DNA of 64,000 nt from Lepas anatifera (taxonomy: Eukaryota; Arthropoda; Thecostraca; Lepadidae). The stretch is taken from positions 57,412-121,411 of the forward strand of contig JAOTON010000393.1 in the NCBI GenBank assembly GCA_034440635.1, written 5' to 3'. Below the pieces are notes generated by a model that worked only from the letters and a program-made list of their open reading frames with translations, searched no databases and was not told the DNA's origin. The first letter of the stretch is position 1. Each line of letters starts with the position of its first letter. Position numbers and translations under genes: made by a program. This document shows positions 46,263 to 57,275 of this stretch, one piece after another.

Positions 46263-47596
46263 TTGCTGTAGTCTTCCAGTGACACCTGATGTTACATTAC
46301 TGGAAAATCAAAAGACATGTATTAAAAAGAAAGCAAGCATAAAACATAACACATTCTTCAGCAGCTACCACAGCTTTTCTTCTTGCCAGAGTTTGAGGCC
46401 AGAGTTCCAAGATCTAAGTCACTCAGATATTTTGACCGAAATTTCTTATAAGATAGCCAGTGCTGGATACCAAACTTGAAATATTCAAAATTCTCTCCAT
46501 ATGTTGTCCCAAAGGGTGCATTGTTTGAGACAGACATTGTGCATGAACATAATAATCTGAAAGCAGTTTCACTGTTCAGAGGTCATGGTAAAAATGTGAG
46601 TCCTTAATTAAATTGTAATAAATTGAGTCCTTCTGGCTAAACTGAGTCGGTGCTGAAAGCGAGTCTGGATTCTGGTGTCAAAATCGGTTGGAATCAGGCA
46701 GAATCAGGCTCATTGTATTCCCTTCGCAGACTCAATGTAATCTCTTGGACTGGATTGAGTCTAGCACGCAGAGACGGCGGATTCCATTTTCGAGAAGTGG
46801 TGCAAGATTTTCTGGAGGGGGCGCCTTCCTCCCCAGGGGGCGCCATCATCTCTTGGGGGGCGCCTTTGCTATCCAATGGCGTTCTGCAGAAACTCTTTGG
46901 ACTCGGCGTGCGAGGCCACTTGGGGTGGTTTATTTCTAATATTCCGAAAAATAGGTATTTTAGATTTCGCGTAAACTCAGTCGTATCGGATTGGCATCAG
47001 CAACAGAGTAGCATAGCCCAGGATTCTGCGATATTCATAGCCTTGTTTGCAGTTATGACCAATGATATTGCAGACACTTCCCGCAAACATACGTCACGTG
47101 TTTTTCGTTGAAGACTTCACAATATGTGTGACAGTGTCTACTACAGCAGCTGCGCAGAGGCGGCTGCAGCCTGGCCTTAACATATTGCAGCAATGGATCA
47201 CACGCAATGGACTGAAATTTTCAAGTTCAAAGACATAGTGCATGCACTTTTATAATAGACATTGAGACTGAATACCCGATTTTGTAAATTCGCGGAAATC
47301 CGAGCGACGTTGTAGCAGAAACCAGATCTATCAGGCTCACACTCGATAAGCTTTCATATGTGCCACACCTGAAGGATTTCCGCAAAAACATGTTTCGATA
47401 CGCTGAAAATACTGAAGGTGTTGACGAGGATGAGATACCGTGCAGATAGAGAAATGTTTCTCATGCTATACACGTTATACGCTTATCGCCTATATATACG
47501 TTATGCGCACGTTATACGCTCATTGTTATACGCTACGTTATAAGCTTCTTATGCTGTATAGATCACTTATTCGTCCGAAGATCGAGTACGGCTGTG
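46263..47596. other. Unassigned interval between copies a and b
   Basis: 46800-46880 has ggggggcgcctt repeats like those at 53281-54700. 47460-47545 is rich in cgttatacgct simple sequence. ORFs at 46650-47111 lack motifs. Confidence 0.5.
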
Positions 47597-48985
47597 TCAG
47601 AGCCGCATGACGAAATCCATGGAGCGAAGCGGATTGAGATTTCTCAAGAGGCTCTATTCTGGCCGTTTGGCGGTTCTGACAGTTGATACCAGGGCTCTGC
47701 AATTGTGTAGGGTGATTGCCCTTTTACGCTAGGCGCCCAAAATAAGACCCCCGAATTTAAATTCAAAATAGTTTTTGAGAAATTTTGGAACAAATGTTTT
47801 CAATTTTGCATTTTTATCATTTCTTTTTCTTAAGCGACGAACTTGAAATTTGCCTCCTTTTGAATAAGCAACAAGGCCACCTAAGAAAAAAGTTCGAACT
47901 GGTCCGACAATATTTATTACGCCAAAACGCAGTATTTCTAGTACAAGCAAAAAGATATTGAAATTTGACAGCCAACTTGTAAGCTCGAAATGTCAGAAGG
48001 CACGCTTCAGTTAGTTTAAAGACAGCCACGTGGAGGCAGCTACGTCAATTTTCTTGTGCTTAGACATAGTTTCCAGTGGAAAACGTAAAATTCTGACCTA
48101 GTTTTTGCCATTTTGCCGAAGGACTACATTTTTGCTCATTTCATTTAAATCTTAATCTCTCGCGATCTAATGCGCCGATTTGACTTTTCATTTCAAATAA
48201 TGAAAGAACATTGCTTCCGCTTGATAATATTCGGAGATGGATATCGTGATAATAAAATTCATTGTCTTATATGTATAAATATAATTTTAGTAGAAAACCT
48301 TTTATTTGCAGCTTTTCGGTTCAGAGCACATGTCATTCACAAGCTCAGAATTGACATGGCTGAATAGGAAAATTAATAGCAGTCATTCAATTCATTTACA
48401 CTACCCACTTATCTCCAACGGCTTTCGAGTAATTCGTCCGAAAGGGTATTTCAAGGAGCTAAATTTCTCGGAACATGTTTGCTTCTCACCATGGTTTCAA
48501 GTCCTCAAAATGAATGGAAGTGGATGCAATTTGGCATAAAGCTAGCTTAGGGTCCTGGGTCGCCGATACAAGTGATTCTAGGCGAATCTAATGTTTGGTT
48601 CGTCTTCTAGAAGCAGCTTTATACCATGCCTTTTCTGTACGAACACAACACCCGGCGCCACGATCACGGCATCGTTTTGATTGCGTGATACCGGCCAGTG
48701 ACCTCCTGACGGGTCACAGGTGTAGGGTTAGTGGGAGTCGGTACAGTGTGGCGCAGTGGTCTAGTGATTAGAGGTCCTGTCTCGTGATGAGGGGGTGCGC
48801 GGGTCGAATCCGGGGTTGACTGCGGGATATTTACTATTTATTTCAAAGAAAAGAATGATGGCACTGACCTACAGGTTTATGAAGAGATACATTGAGAATG
48901 AAATATGGTTGATTTCAGCACATTGTCATGCGGCTCTCCTGCGCCGGTGGGGGGTTATCCCAGGTCGCAGACCGGGCTTGCGTAT
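47597..48985 (+). mobile_element. Hairpin-bounded repeat, copy b, with pol III boxes
   Basis: It has the same order as 44841-46262: H1-like hairpin (47597-47680), AT-rich body, a GC-rich stretch near 48655, a tRNA-like module (48750-48822) and an end related to inverted H2 (48928-48975). It is moderately diverged from copy a, so the two are separate insertions or an old duplication. Confidence 0.7.
48750..48822 (+). other. tRNA-like module, copy b
   Basis: The A box TGGTCTAGTGA is at 48757-48767 and the B box GGGTCGAATCC at 48801-48811. The acceptor and anticodon arms are more decayed than in copy a. Confidence 0.6.
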
Positions 48986-49154
48986 GAGGCCACTCCTTAG
49001 TCCGCGAAAAAGATTATCGATATGTCCGTCATCTCGCTATCAGAATAGTAACAGGAGCGTTCCAAGCTTCACCCATAATAAGCATGCTAGTGGAAATTAG
49101 TGAAATACCGCTACAAATGCGCAGTAAGATACTCGCTTTGCATTAAGCCATTAA

Positions 49155-49604
49155 AGGGAATGTGGCACCTTTAGAACGTGATTTTAACTGGAGATAGCCA
49201 AGTTGTAAAGCAAATCGGAAAACCAGGTGCTCTATATATCATTTGTCTTGGAACTCGATTTTTCCGTAGAAAAAAACTAAAACCTACCCGAAATGTACCT
49301 CTCATGTACCTCTCGCCAGGCGGCCATTGTTGTGAGCTGCTGGTGTGACGACATATGCTGACATCACGATAAGCATCAGCCAATCGAAGCCCTTGAAGTG
49401 TTTCGAGTATGGTAGTGGTTGCCAGATCATGACATCATCCAGAGGCAGATATTTATTCATTTTTCTAGAGGAGTATTTTAAAAATAAAAGCATTGAGCTT
49501 GTTGTACATTTTTCAGAGAAATCATGAGTGGTTTCATTATTTTCGGCTAAAAGTACGCCTAATTACACAAAATTCCAGGATTTTACCAAGGTGCCACGTT
49601 CCCT
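49155..49604. mobile_element. 450-bp TTAA MITE
   Basis: The ends AGGGAATGTGGCACCTT and, read inward from the right, AGGGAACGTGGCACCTT are inverted repeats. TTAA flanks them at 49151-49154 and 49605-49608 (piggyBac-type target). A second copy begins at 63895. It is non-coding; ORFs inside are on opposing strands and not supported. Confidence 0.85.
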
Positions 49605-49879
49605 TTAAAATAAGTCACCAACACGCCCCACATACCAAACATTTTTTTGGCGACGCCTACCTCAGTCAGATAGACAGTGGCTCGCGTTTTGCAACCCGTC
49701 ACCAGGGAGTGAGAGTCTGTGCCTGGCTGGCACAGGCTGGTATCGACAGCAATCTCGTCGAACCACATGAAGCAGCTGTTATTGAACCATAGCTCATCTC
49801 GACAGTTAACACGAACACAACCTACGCCAACAAAGCAAAAATTTGCCTCCTGAACCGACGCGCCAATATTTTATGAACT

Positions 49880-50205
49880 TGCTTGCGGAGCCGTTCAAAA
49901 ACCATGTCTGTTTCTATATAGACGGTTGCAAAAGAAAGTGACAATGGCACAGGGCGTGCATTTGTTGGTGACGATGTAGAGAAGTTTTCTAGTTTACCTT
50001 ACGAAGGATCCATTTTTACTTCAGAGCTGTACTCCTTTTTTTGCTGTTTGGACCAGGTGTCTAAGCTGATGGTGAGGAAGTTTGCGATTTTTACCGATTC
50101 GCTGTCTTATCTGCAGACATTGAAGCCATTTTATTTCTATAATGCGTCGTCACCTTGGCAGGCCATGCTGAAGATGACTGGATCTTCTGTGTGCACTGAT
50201 TAGTC
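49880..50205 (+). pseudogene. LINE RNase H fragment (plus strand)
   Basis: A short frame around 49912-49935 reads FYIDGCKRK. After a one-base shift AFVGDDVEKF, GSIFTSELYSFF and FAIFTDSLSYLQTLKPF follow, the pattern of the RNase H domain of I/Jockey-type LINEs (Asp of IDG, Glu of SELY, Asp of TDS). It ends near 50205, where a minus-strand LINE relic begins. Upstream reverse transcriptase is not recognised. It is truncated and frameshifted. Confidence 0.65.
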
Positions 50206-51613
50206 CAGTAGGAAGACACAGGCAGTTTGGATGGCTACCATCTCAGCCTGAAAACTCGAGCAGAGCGAGCCTGCTGGTCGCCTGAGCTCATGCTGGGCTC
50301 TGTCTGGTGACTCGATGAAGACCCAGCTCCCCCGCTCGTGACCCCTCCGTGCACTGACCCGTCGGTCCACACCCATGTGGCACATTGAGTCAGGGAAGCG
50401 AGGTGGGGGAGAGCTACTCGCTTCTTCCGGACAGGTAGCGCTCCTGATGTCAGTGGGCCCACGTCTAGTTGAAATGTGACTCACTCTCCTGATACCCACA
50501 GTGGAAGACGTCGAGGAAGGAAAGACTCGATGGGGAGGGAGATGCCTGCTTGATCCCACATGTCTTTGCCCACCTGCCGCCACCCGGTCACCGAGGAGAG
50601 TCGAGAGGGCGCTGTCGCCTCCGCACGTCTTCACAGAGGGTCTTCAGGCGGCAGGGTATGGAATTTCACCAGCAGTCGGGTCGCGAGTACCCTCCTTCTG
50701 GCCGCTACGCGGGGAGTCTTAACTCGGCTGGGAGTGGAGTGGGTGCATCCTGTGATGATACGCGCCGACGCTCTCATTTTGCGTTCCAGCAGCTCGACAT
50801 GAAATGGCGGTGTGGCGTGGAGCCATGCTGCGGCCGCTTACTCCATCGCTCCTCTCACGTAGCCAGTAGCGACGGTTCGGAGGTGCTGTTCGTGCAGCCC
50901 CCAGTTGCAGCCGGACAGTTGACGTAGGTGGGAGATGCGGGGGTGGACCTTCTCCCACAGTCTCTTACAGTGTGGACCGAAATGGAGGAGCCGATCGATG
51001 GTGACGTCAAGTAGCTGTAGGGTGTCTCCAGCAGTGACAGACTTCCCGTCGACCTTAAAATTGAAGGGATCGGCGTCTCTGGCCCACTGGGACATCACCA
51101 GTACTTGGATCTTGGCTCCTGATACCACCATTTTGTGCTGTCGGGTCCACTTCATGAGGGTGCCAGCAGCAGCTTTATTGCGCTCGGTCCTTGGCGACTT
51201 GGATGTTGTTGCCCGTGCAGAGAGCCGCCGTATCATCGGCGTACATGTAGGGGAGCATCCGGGAACCGCGCAGAGTGCGTCTACCAGCCGAGCCGCCCAT
51301 ACAAAATAAAACTGGCGATAAGACACTTCCTTACGGCAGGCCAGTTCGGAAAATGCGCTCACTGGAAAGCACACCATTTAGTTCCACCTGGACTCTTCGG
51401 TCCCGGAGTCACTGCCAAATCCAGGCCACCGTGCAATTTGACAGCCCCATCTACAGCAGGCGAACGCGTAGCAGGTGGTGGTCCACTACGTCGTACGCGT
51501 GTGCGAAATCAAACGCGACGAGGACGTATTTCTGCGCGGTCTGTCCATCGGGAGGGCGGCTGTGTCTCGATTTGGGCATGCACAGTGCACGCTCACCTCT
51601 TCTCTTAAGTGAG
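50200..51613 (-). pseudogene. LINE reverse transcriptase plus RNase H relic (I/ingi-like)
   Basis: Several minus-strand frames carry, in order: RT motif A FDFAHAYDVVDHHLLR at about 51475-51513; YADD at 51232-51243; a thumb region with DTLQLLDVTIDRLLHFGPHC and LRTVATGYVRGAME (51080-50838); and RNase H with WTDGSVHGG (TDGS at 50355-50366) and SSFQAEMVAIQTA. Frameshifts separate all of them. An RNase H after RT is typical of I-group and ingi LINEs, so it is a different family from 20312-23712. Opposite-strand ORFs of 110-180 residues here are shadows. Confidence 0.78.
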
Positions 51614-52017
51614 TCCTGAACTTGACCTGAAGGCGATGGTTGATGGTATAAGTGGATGGTCAGTGATAAAATATACTCGTTTTATCAATCTGAATGGTCT
51701 TTTCACTTCGATCTGAACACTGCACATGATCATTAAACGCGCAAATCATAGCCAATAAACGAAAAAAAATTACCAATTCATCAAGAGAGTACTTGGACAC
51801 GTTGAAGCTGTTTTCTTTTTATTCTAGTAGGTCCCATTTATGTCACAAATCACACATGCCTATTCCTGCCATGATCTATTTCAGCATTCAATCACATGGC
51901 TACCAAAATTATCTTAACCGAAAACCGAATACCATAGGCGCCCTTTGGGTGAAAAGTTGATGGTAAAGTGCCCACTTTGAGGCTCCGCGTTTCCCCCCCC
52001 ACCTTACTAAAATTCTA
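51614..52017. other. Mostly unassigned; old hAT-like relic at its right
   Basis: About 51934-52017 has cataggcgccctttggg and ends ctagatccgcc; with 52311-52314 it would end GATCCGTCACTG, a hAT-like terminus. The MITE at 52026-52302 is inserted into that end. No gene. Confidence 0.5.
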
Positions 52018-52025
52018 GATCCGCC

Positions 52026-52302
52026 CATACGCGGATCCAGGGGGCAAAGGGGAGGGGCAGATGCAGCCCCTGATCGATCCTTGGCGCCCCCTGAAATGGT
52101 CACGGCGCCCCCTGAAAGGTCGATGGCACTCGCCTGAAGTGGCGCTTCCCACTCTACCCCAGGATGCGAAAATCGGTGCTCACCGATAGGATTTTACGCC
52201 CACCTGGTAGGTTTTTCCGGTCAAAAGTGGCGCCCCCTGCTCCGGATGGCGCCCCCGGGAAGGTGCTCCCCCTCCGATTGGCAATCCTGGATCTGCCTAT
52301 GG
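52026..52302. mobile_element. 277-bp hAT-type MITE
   Basis: The ends are CATACGCGGATCCAGG and CCTGGATCTGCCTATG. The flanking 8-bp repeats are GATCCGCC (52018-52025) and GATCCGTC (52303-52310), with one mismatch. The interior matches the MITEs at 32457 and 43092 (ggcgccccctgaaa, gcgaaaatcgg…caccgataggatttt). Confidence 0.87.
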
Positions 52303-52310
52303 ATCCGTCA

Positions 52311-52660
52311 CTGTTCAAGAGCAAACAATTCACAGAAAAGGCAGGAAGATATCAAATGTTAGCGGGGAGTGGTGCGGCCAAGATAATTGATGATGCTAAC
52401 AAATTGTTTAGTTATGTGGATAAAATAATTGGGTCGCCACACGGGATTGGAAGGGGACTCCTGCCTTCTTATGAGATGGGCAGTGTGCTAAAAATATATC
52501 GTCAAGTCAATATCAAATTATCAACATTTAGTTTTATACAGTGCACTGTTCACTGCAGTGATACAAAAGTGCTCTGTCCTTTTTCTGTGGGTTTATGACA
52601 CCCGGTAGGGTTCGTTTTAGCCTCAAATATGGCTTTTGTGGTATTTATTTGGCCATTTGG
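52311..52660. other. Unassigned interval
   Basis: A 144-residue plus-strand ORF (52164-52598) starts inside the MITE and has no recognised domain; I do not support it. Confidence 0.4.
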
Positions 52661-52930
52661 CCGCCCCGGTTGCTCGGTTGGTAGAGCGTCGGGCTCCGGC
52701 CCGCTGCTGAGAAGCATGCAGTGGCAGTGCATGTCCAGGCTTGAGATCGGTTCCCCTGAGACGCTCCGGCGCTCAATCGTTTGTCCGACGTAGGTCGGCT
52801 GGCAACTGACTGATGAGAGGGTGACCTGAGCGAGGCGGCCATCCCTGTGCTTTGTAGGAGGTTAAACTTTGGCTTCTAAATCAACCCTTCATTGTGGGCG
52901 TTACTCGTTCGGGTGGTGGGGTCGGGGTCT
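52661..52930 (+). mobile_element. tRNA-derived SINE-like sequence
   Basis: The 5' part resembles a tRNA 5' half: ccccggttgctcggttggta then gagcgtcgggctccggcccg (A-box-like TTGCTCGGTTGG, then an anticodon-arm-like cgggc/gcccg). A B-box-like gatcggttcccc is at about 52746. A GC-rich body follows. No second copy in the window and no TSD were found, so the assignment is tentative. Confidence 0.45.
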
Positions 52931-53280
52931 CCGTGACAAGTCCCTTGAGGACTTTAATGAAACTCAGACTCCAACAGCCGTACTGGGAAGAACTTGGACG
53001 AAATTTATAAAAAAACAAGTTTTTTTAGTGCAAATACAATTTGAACCTTTTGGCCTTTTCGCAAACCCGGTTTGGCCTTTTTCCGTTGAAAAAAACCCGC
53101 AGTCCTGGGCAGCATCTCTAATCTTTAGAATATGGAATAACAAAAATTAGGAGACATTTTTTAACACTAGCACGTCTAAATTTTATTAACGCCCCCCTCC
53201 AAATGGGGGTTTGATCCCCCGAAGACATTATAATGGCCAGCACAAGAAAATCTCCACCGCCCCGCCTCCACTGAGTTTTC
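52931..53280. other. Unassigned interval
   Basis: No gene. A short inverted repeat gcccccctccaaatggggg-ttgatccccc is at 53191-53219. Confidence 0.4.
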
Positions 53281-54165
53281 CTTAAAAAATGTTCTGCTGT
53301 CCTTTCCAGGGGGCGCCTTTCCTATCCATGGGTGCTTATTCTTTCCAGAGGGGGCGCCTTTGCTCTCGGGGGGGGCGCCTTTTGCTATCCAGGGATGCCT
53401 GTGCTAACCAGGGGGTGCATATGATATCAAGGGGCGCCGTTGATCTTCTTCGGAGGCGTCTCTGCTGTCCAGGAGGCGCCTGCGCTATCCAGGGGCACCT
53501 ATGCTATCCAGAGACCCGGATCCTTTACTCAGGGGGCGGGGGCCGCCTTTTGCTGTCCAGGGGTGCCTGTGCTAACCAGGGGCGCATATGCTATCCCGGG
53601 GTGCCGTTGCTCTTCTTTAGGGGCGTCTCTGCCGTCCAGGGGTGCCTATGCTATCCAGAGGGTGTGTTCTGTCCATGGGGCGCTTTTGGTATCAAAGGGC
53701 ATATTTGCTGTTTTGGGGGCGCCTATCCTATCCAGAGGGCGCCCCTGCTGTCCAGGGAGCGCGATTGCTATTAAAGGGAGCTTATGATATCCAGAGGGGT
53801 GCCTTTGCTCTATGGGGGAGGGGGCGCCTCTTAGTGTACAGGAGTGCCTGTGCTAACCAGAGGGCGCCTATGCTATTCAGGGGCGTCGTTACTCCTCAAT
53901 TGGGGGTGCCTTTTTCTGTCCAGGGGCGCCTCTGCTGTCTAGAGGTCGCCTTTGCTATCCAGAGGGGCGCTTTTACTCAAGGGGGTGGGCACCTTTTGCT
54001 GTCCAGGGTGCAGCTTTGATGTCAGGGGGCGCCATTCATATTTGAAACTGTATTTTATTTTACACATACGCTTTTCAAGGGCGCCTATGCTATCCAGAGG
54101 GGGCGCCTTTACTCAAGGGGGGCGCCTTTTGCTTTCCAGGGCGCAGTTGCTTTCCAGGGCTACCC
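53281..54165. repeat. GGGGCGCC minisatellite, block 1
   Basis: Degenerate units of about 25-35 bp are built on gggggcgcctttgctatcca and ggtgcctgtgctaaccagg. The apparent 110-160-residue ORFs with GRLCYPG-like periodic peptides are artefacts. Confidence 0.85.
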
Positions 54166-54394
54166 CTTCAGACAGGCGATGTGTCTGATTTTCTCTTGAC
54201 CGGCCGGGGGCGCCGGCAAAATCCGGGGGTGCCACCCAAATCCGTGAGGGCCTCCCCGTACGAGGTCAAAACCAGGTGTGCAAAAATATACTATTGTACA
54301 CCATCATTTTTTCAAGGTGTGCAACTGCACACCCTGTCCTGCGGAATCCGCCGTCCCTGCCGCCGTTGTTCTCGGGATGGGGGGGGTTTCTCTC
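54166..54394. repeat. Element-end segment, copy 1
   Basis: It is homologous to 54700-54900. Shared features are gattttctcttgaccggccg, gggcgccggc, paired gtgtgcaa/gcacacc inverted repeats and the terminus ggaatccgccgtccctg. It is probably the end of a hAT-like element (reverse CAGGGACGGCGGATTCC). Confidence 0.65.
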
Positions 54395-54699
54395 TTATCT
54401 CTCCAGGGGGCGCCTTTCTTATCAAAGGGCGCCTATGTTGTCCAGGGGGCGCCTTTTTCTCTGCGGAGGGCGCCTTTTGCTGTCAAGGGGTGCCTGTGCT
54501 AACCAGGGGGCGCATGTGATATCTAGGGGCGCCGTTTCTCTTCTTCGGAGGCGCCTCAGCTGTCCAGGAGGCGCCTACGCTTTTCAAGGGCGCCTATGCT
54601 ATCCAGAGGGGCGCCTTTACTCAAGGGGGGCGCCTTTTGCTTTCCAGGGCGCAGTTTTGATGTCAAGGTGCGTCATTCATGTATGAAAATGTCTTTTTC
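54395..54699. repeat. GGGGCGCC minisatellite, block 2
   Basis: The same unit family as 53281-54165. 54555-54660 is nearly identical to 54070-54150, so the unit minisatellite-plus-end is duplicated in tandem. Confidence 0.8.
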
Positions 54700-54900
54700 A
54701 CAGAGGATCCTACCTCTTCAGGTAGGCGGTAATTAGGCTTGATTTTCTCTGACCGGCCGGGGGCGCCGGCTGAGGCCTGGGGGGGCACCTCCTGGGCAAA
54801 GCCAAAACAAGTGGTGCAAAAAGATACTTTTGCACCACCTGAAAAAAATCGAGTGGTGCAACTGCACCACTTGCACCCTGGAATCCGCCGTCCCTGCTAG
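54700..54900. repeat. Element-end segment, copy 2
   Basis: This is the second copy of 54166-54394. Hairpin-forming aagtggtgcaaaaag/cttttgcaccacct and gtggtgcaactgcaccac words precede the terminus ggaatccgccgtccctg. Confidence 0.65.
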
Positions 54901-56698
54901 CACGTAGTGTTTTCTGAAGCTCATAGAATGATCACCGTAAGCTCGGGAATCAAATGTCTGATGCCTGGTTTTAAATGAGTCTTCGCTCGGTATAGAAAAA
55001 CTCCACGGCATCAATGTATTCCATCAGCAAAATCGTCATGGAATCATTATATTCCAGCTCTCCACGAGACATGGTTTAGAAAAACATGCCCCTCCACTCA
55101 ACACAACTGAATTCGATGCAAGCCTCAAACGAAACCGCCTCTTTTGAGTCTGCATTTGGCATAAAATTAGTCTAGTAGCAAAACTGATGCTGGTATAATT
55201 GTAGTCTGTGTGGCATACTTTGAGTCGTGCCTAGAGTTTCATTGGGTTCACTAGATGTTCCTCGTTAGTCTTCGTGTTTTTTTTTTCTTAAATTGAAACT
55301 TTCTGTAAAGATGTTCCTTACCGTGCTGTTGTGGCCTTGCTATTACATTCACTTTGATGATAATGAGGGTAATCCAATTTGTTTGCCGCAGTCCACTCCA
55401 GCCTCGAGAAAAGATAACATAATCTTAACTTTGTATTAGGACACAAACATTAAACAACAATCACGTTCACCATTTTTCGGACACACATGAAATGCCTTTA
55501 ATGAACAGTCCTCTTCCATATCGCCCAGGAGCGGTCCAGGCTTACACTTCAAGCACATGCCGCTGTCGTCAGAGATAGCAGCCCTCGTTTACTTTGGATA
55601 TATAGATATGATTGTAGACATGTTTGCTTCAAAGTATCACGTCATGGCTGAAAAAATATCATTCTGTGCACGATATTGTACAAAATGAGACTTACCTCTG
55701 TCCAGCAATGGACGTGCGTTCAGAGGCTCCTGTGAAAATCCTTTCAATCTTTTTAAGCGCCTCCAATCTGTGCTCAAAGTGAGCTTAAAACGATCTTTAG
55801 AACACGTGGGTGACTGTATCCAACAGTAACAGATGCTTCTCACTAATTCATCAACTTTGCATAGCAAGGGCTGTTCTGCGCGGCCAAACTTGGGGCTTCA
55901 GTGCATGTTGCCGTCATCTAGCTGACACACATGGACTCCTGGTTTTGGCCACCAGTACAATGAATGCCCGAACCTTCGCAGCCCCAGTATGCTTCTTCAC
56001 TCTCGCTAGCTCTCAGCGGAGTCTGTCGGTCATCAGACTCAGCTTAAGCTTCTCCTCTTGATCCGTTATCACCGCTAGGTCTGTCGATGTGGCTTCTCCC
56101 GTAAACCATGCCAAATTCAGCGTGGCTTCTTCAGGCCCCTCAGGTCAAAACCTGAGTTGGATCGATGTAGAAGCACGTGCCAACGTAAAGTGAATAGGGT
56201 CAGCTATTCCCTTCAAATTTCGCTCGGATCACGACGCCAAAGCCTTGTGGCCAGCTCTGCGTGCAATGGCAGGAACACTGAAGATGGCGCGCGAAACGGC
56301 GAGTAAGTTTTCTCAATCGCGGGTCGAGCACGCGCACGCAATCCCACGTGGGATCAAGTGCGCTTTTGACGTGGGATCAAAATACACTGGGGTTTCGAAT
56401 TATTCTGCAGCTAAAGCTCCCATATTCCTGGTTATTTCTGGTGACAGAATATATTGATTCCTAGTATAAAATGAAACTTTGATGAGGATGTTAATAGCTC
56501 TTTGAATTTCGTGGCTAGAATAGGTCGAGCACCTATGGTAAAATGATGGTTTGTGGTGTAAAAAAGATCCCACTTGTAATACCATATTGGTATCATATTA
56601 AGCTTCTTCCCACCATGTTTAGAAGCCGAGAATCATTTTAAGCTGTCAATGCCTACAAAAACACTTTCTGTGCTGGAATTATGCTGGGAAGAGGATCT
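54901..56698. other. Unassigned interval
   Basis: No gene, RNA or repeat boundary is recognised in about 1.8 kb. ORFs of 60-93 residues occur on both strands without motifs. Confidence 0.5.
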
Positions 56699-57275
56699 AA
56701 TGAGAGCAAGCATGCTCAAAGGTTCCTTCAATAAGGTTTCATGGCATCATTTTATGCTCGAGCAGACCGTGATTCCGGATTAGATAGAGCACACAGGAAT
56801 AAAAATTTCTCTCAGTGCAGAATCCAGACTCGCTTTCAGCACCGAATCAGTTTATCCAAAAGGACTCCATTTTTCTCTCAGTGTAGCATCGCAAATGTGC
56901 ACATCAATCGACTTGCAATAATAATTCAAACCTAATGGTATCAAGAAAGTTGTATCGTCATTTCCTGCAAACATATGGACCCAAGTCTGAAAACCCATTT
57001 AAGTAGTCCCAAATGACCTCTCTCACAGGATCAAACCCGCAACATGAACCTGGAAACGAGCCTAGGATACTACGTTTTGGAGAGTAGGATGATATTCTAA
57101 GTTTTATCTACATGATAAGAGCTGTTCTTCGCCCAGTTCCCGTTTTCCCCATAATTTTCCATTGGAGAGGCCCTGATCCGTACATCGATATGAAAATCCC
57201 GGAATATATATTGTAGTACTCGGTGAGCCCATTATGCGGTATGATTTTCAATTGAATAGACTAATCCTTGTTTGT
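56699..57275. mobile_element. TTAA-family element, left part
   Basis: 57195-57260 (gatatgaaaatcccggaata … gtatgattttcaattgaata) matches the A arm of the 9636 element. 56699-56820 is the reverse complement of 19420-19545. The element is interrupted near 57275 and resumes at 58286. Confidence 0.6.

Noticed and set aside
51135..51608. 157-residue plus-strand ORF
   Set aside because: It is the opposite-strand shadow of the minus-strand LINE reverse transcriptase, whose motif A and YADD are recognisable.
53167..54908. CTAGCACG at 53167-53174 and after the terminus at about 54901 as an 8-bp target duplication
   Set aside because: The left copy is not followed by the matching inverted terminus (CAGGGACGGCGGATTCC); an 8-bp match over this distance can be chance.
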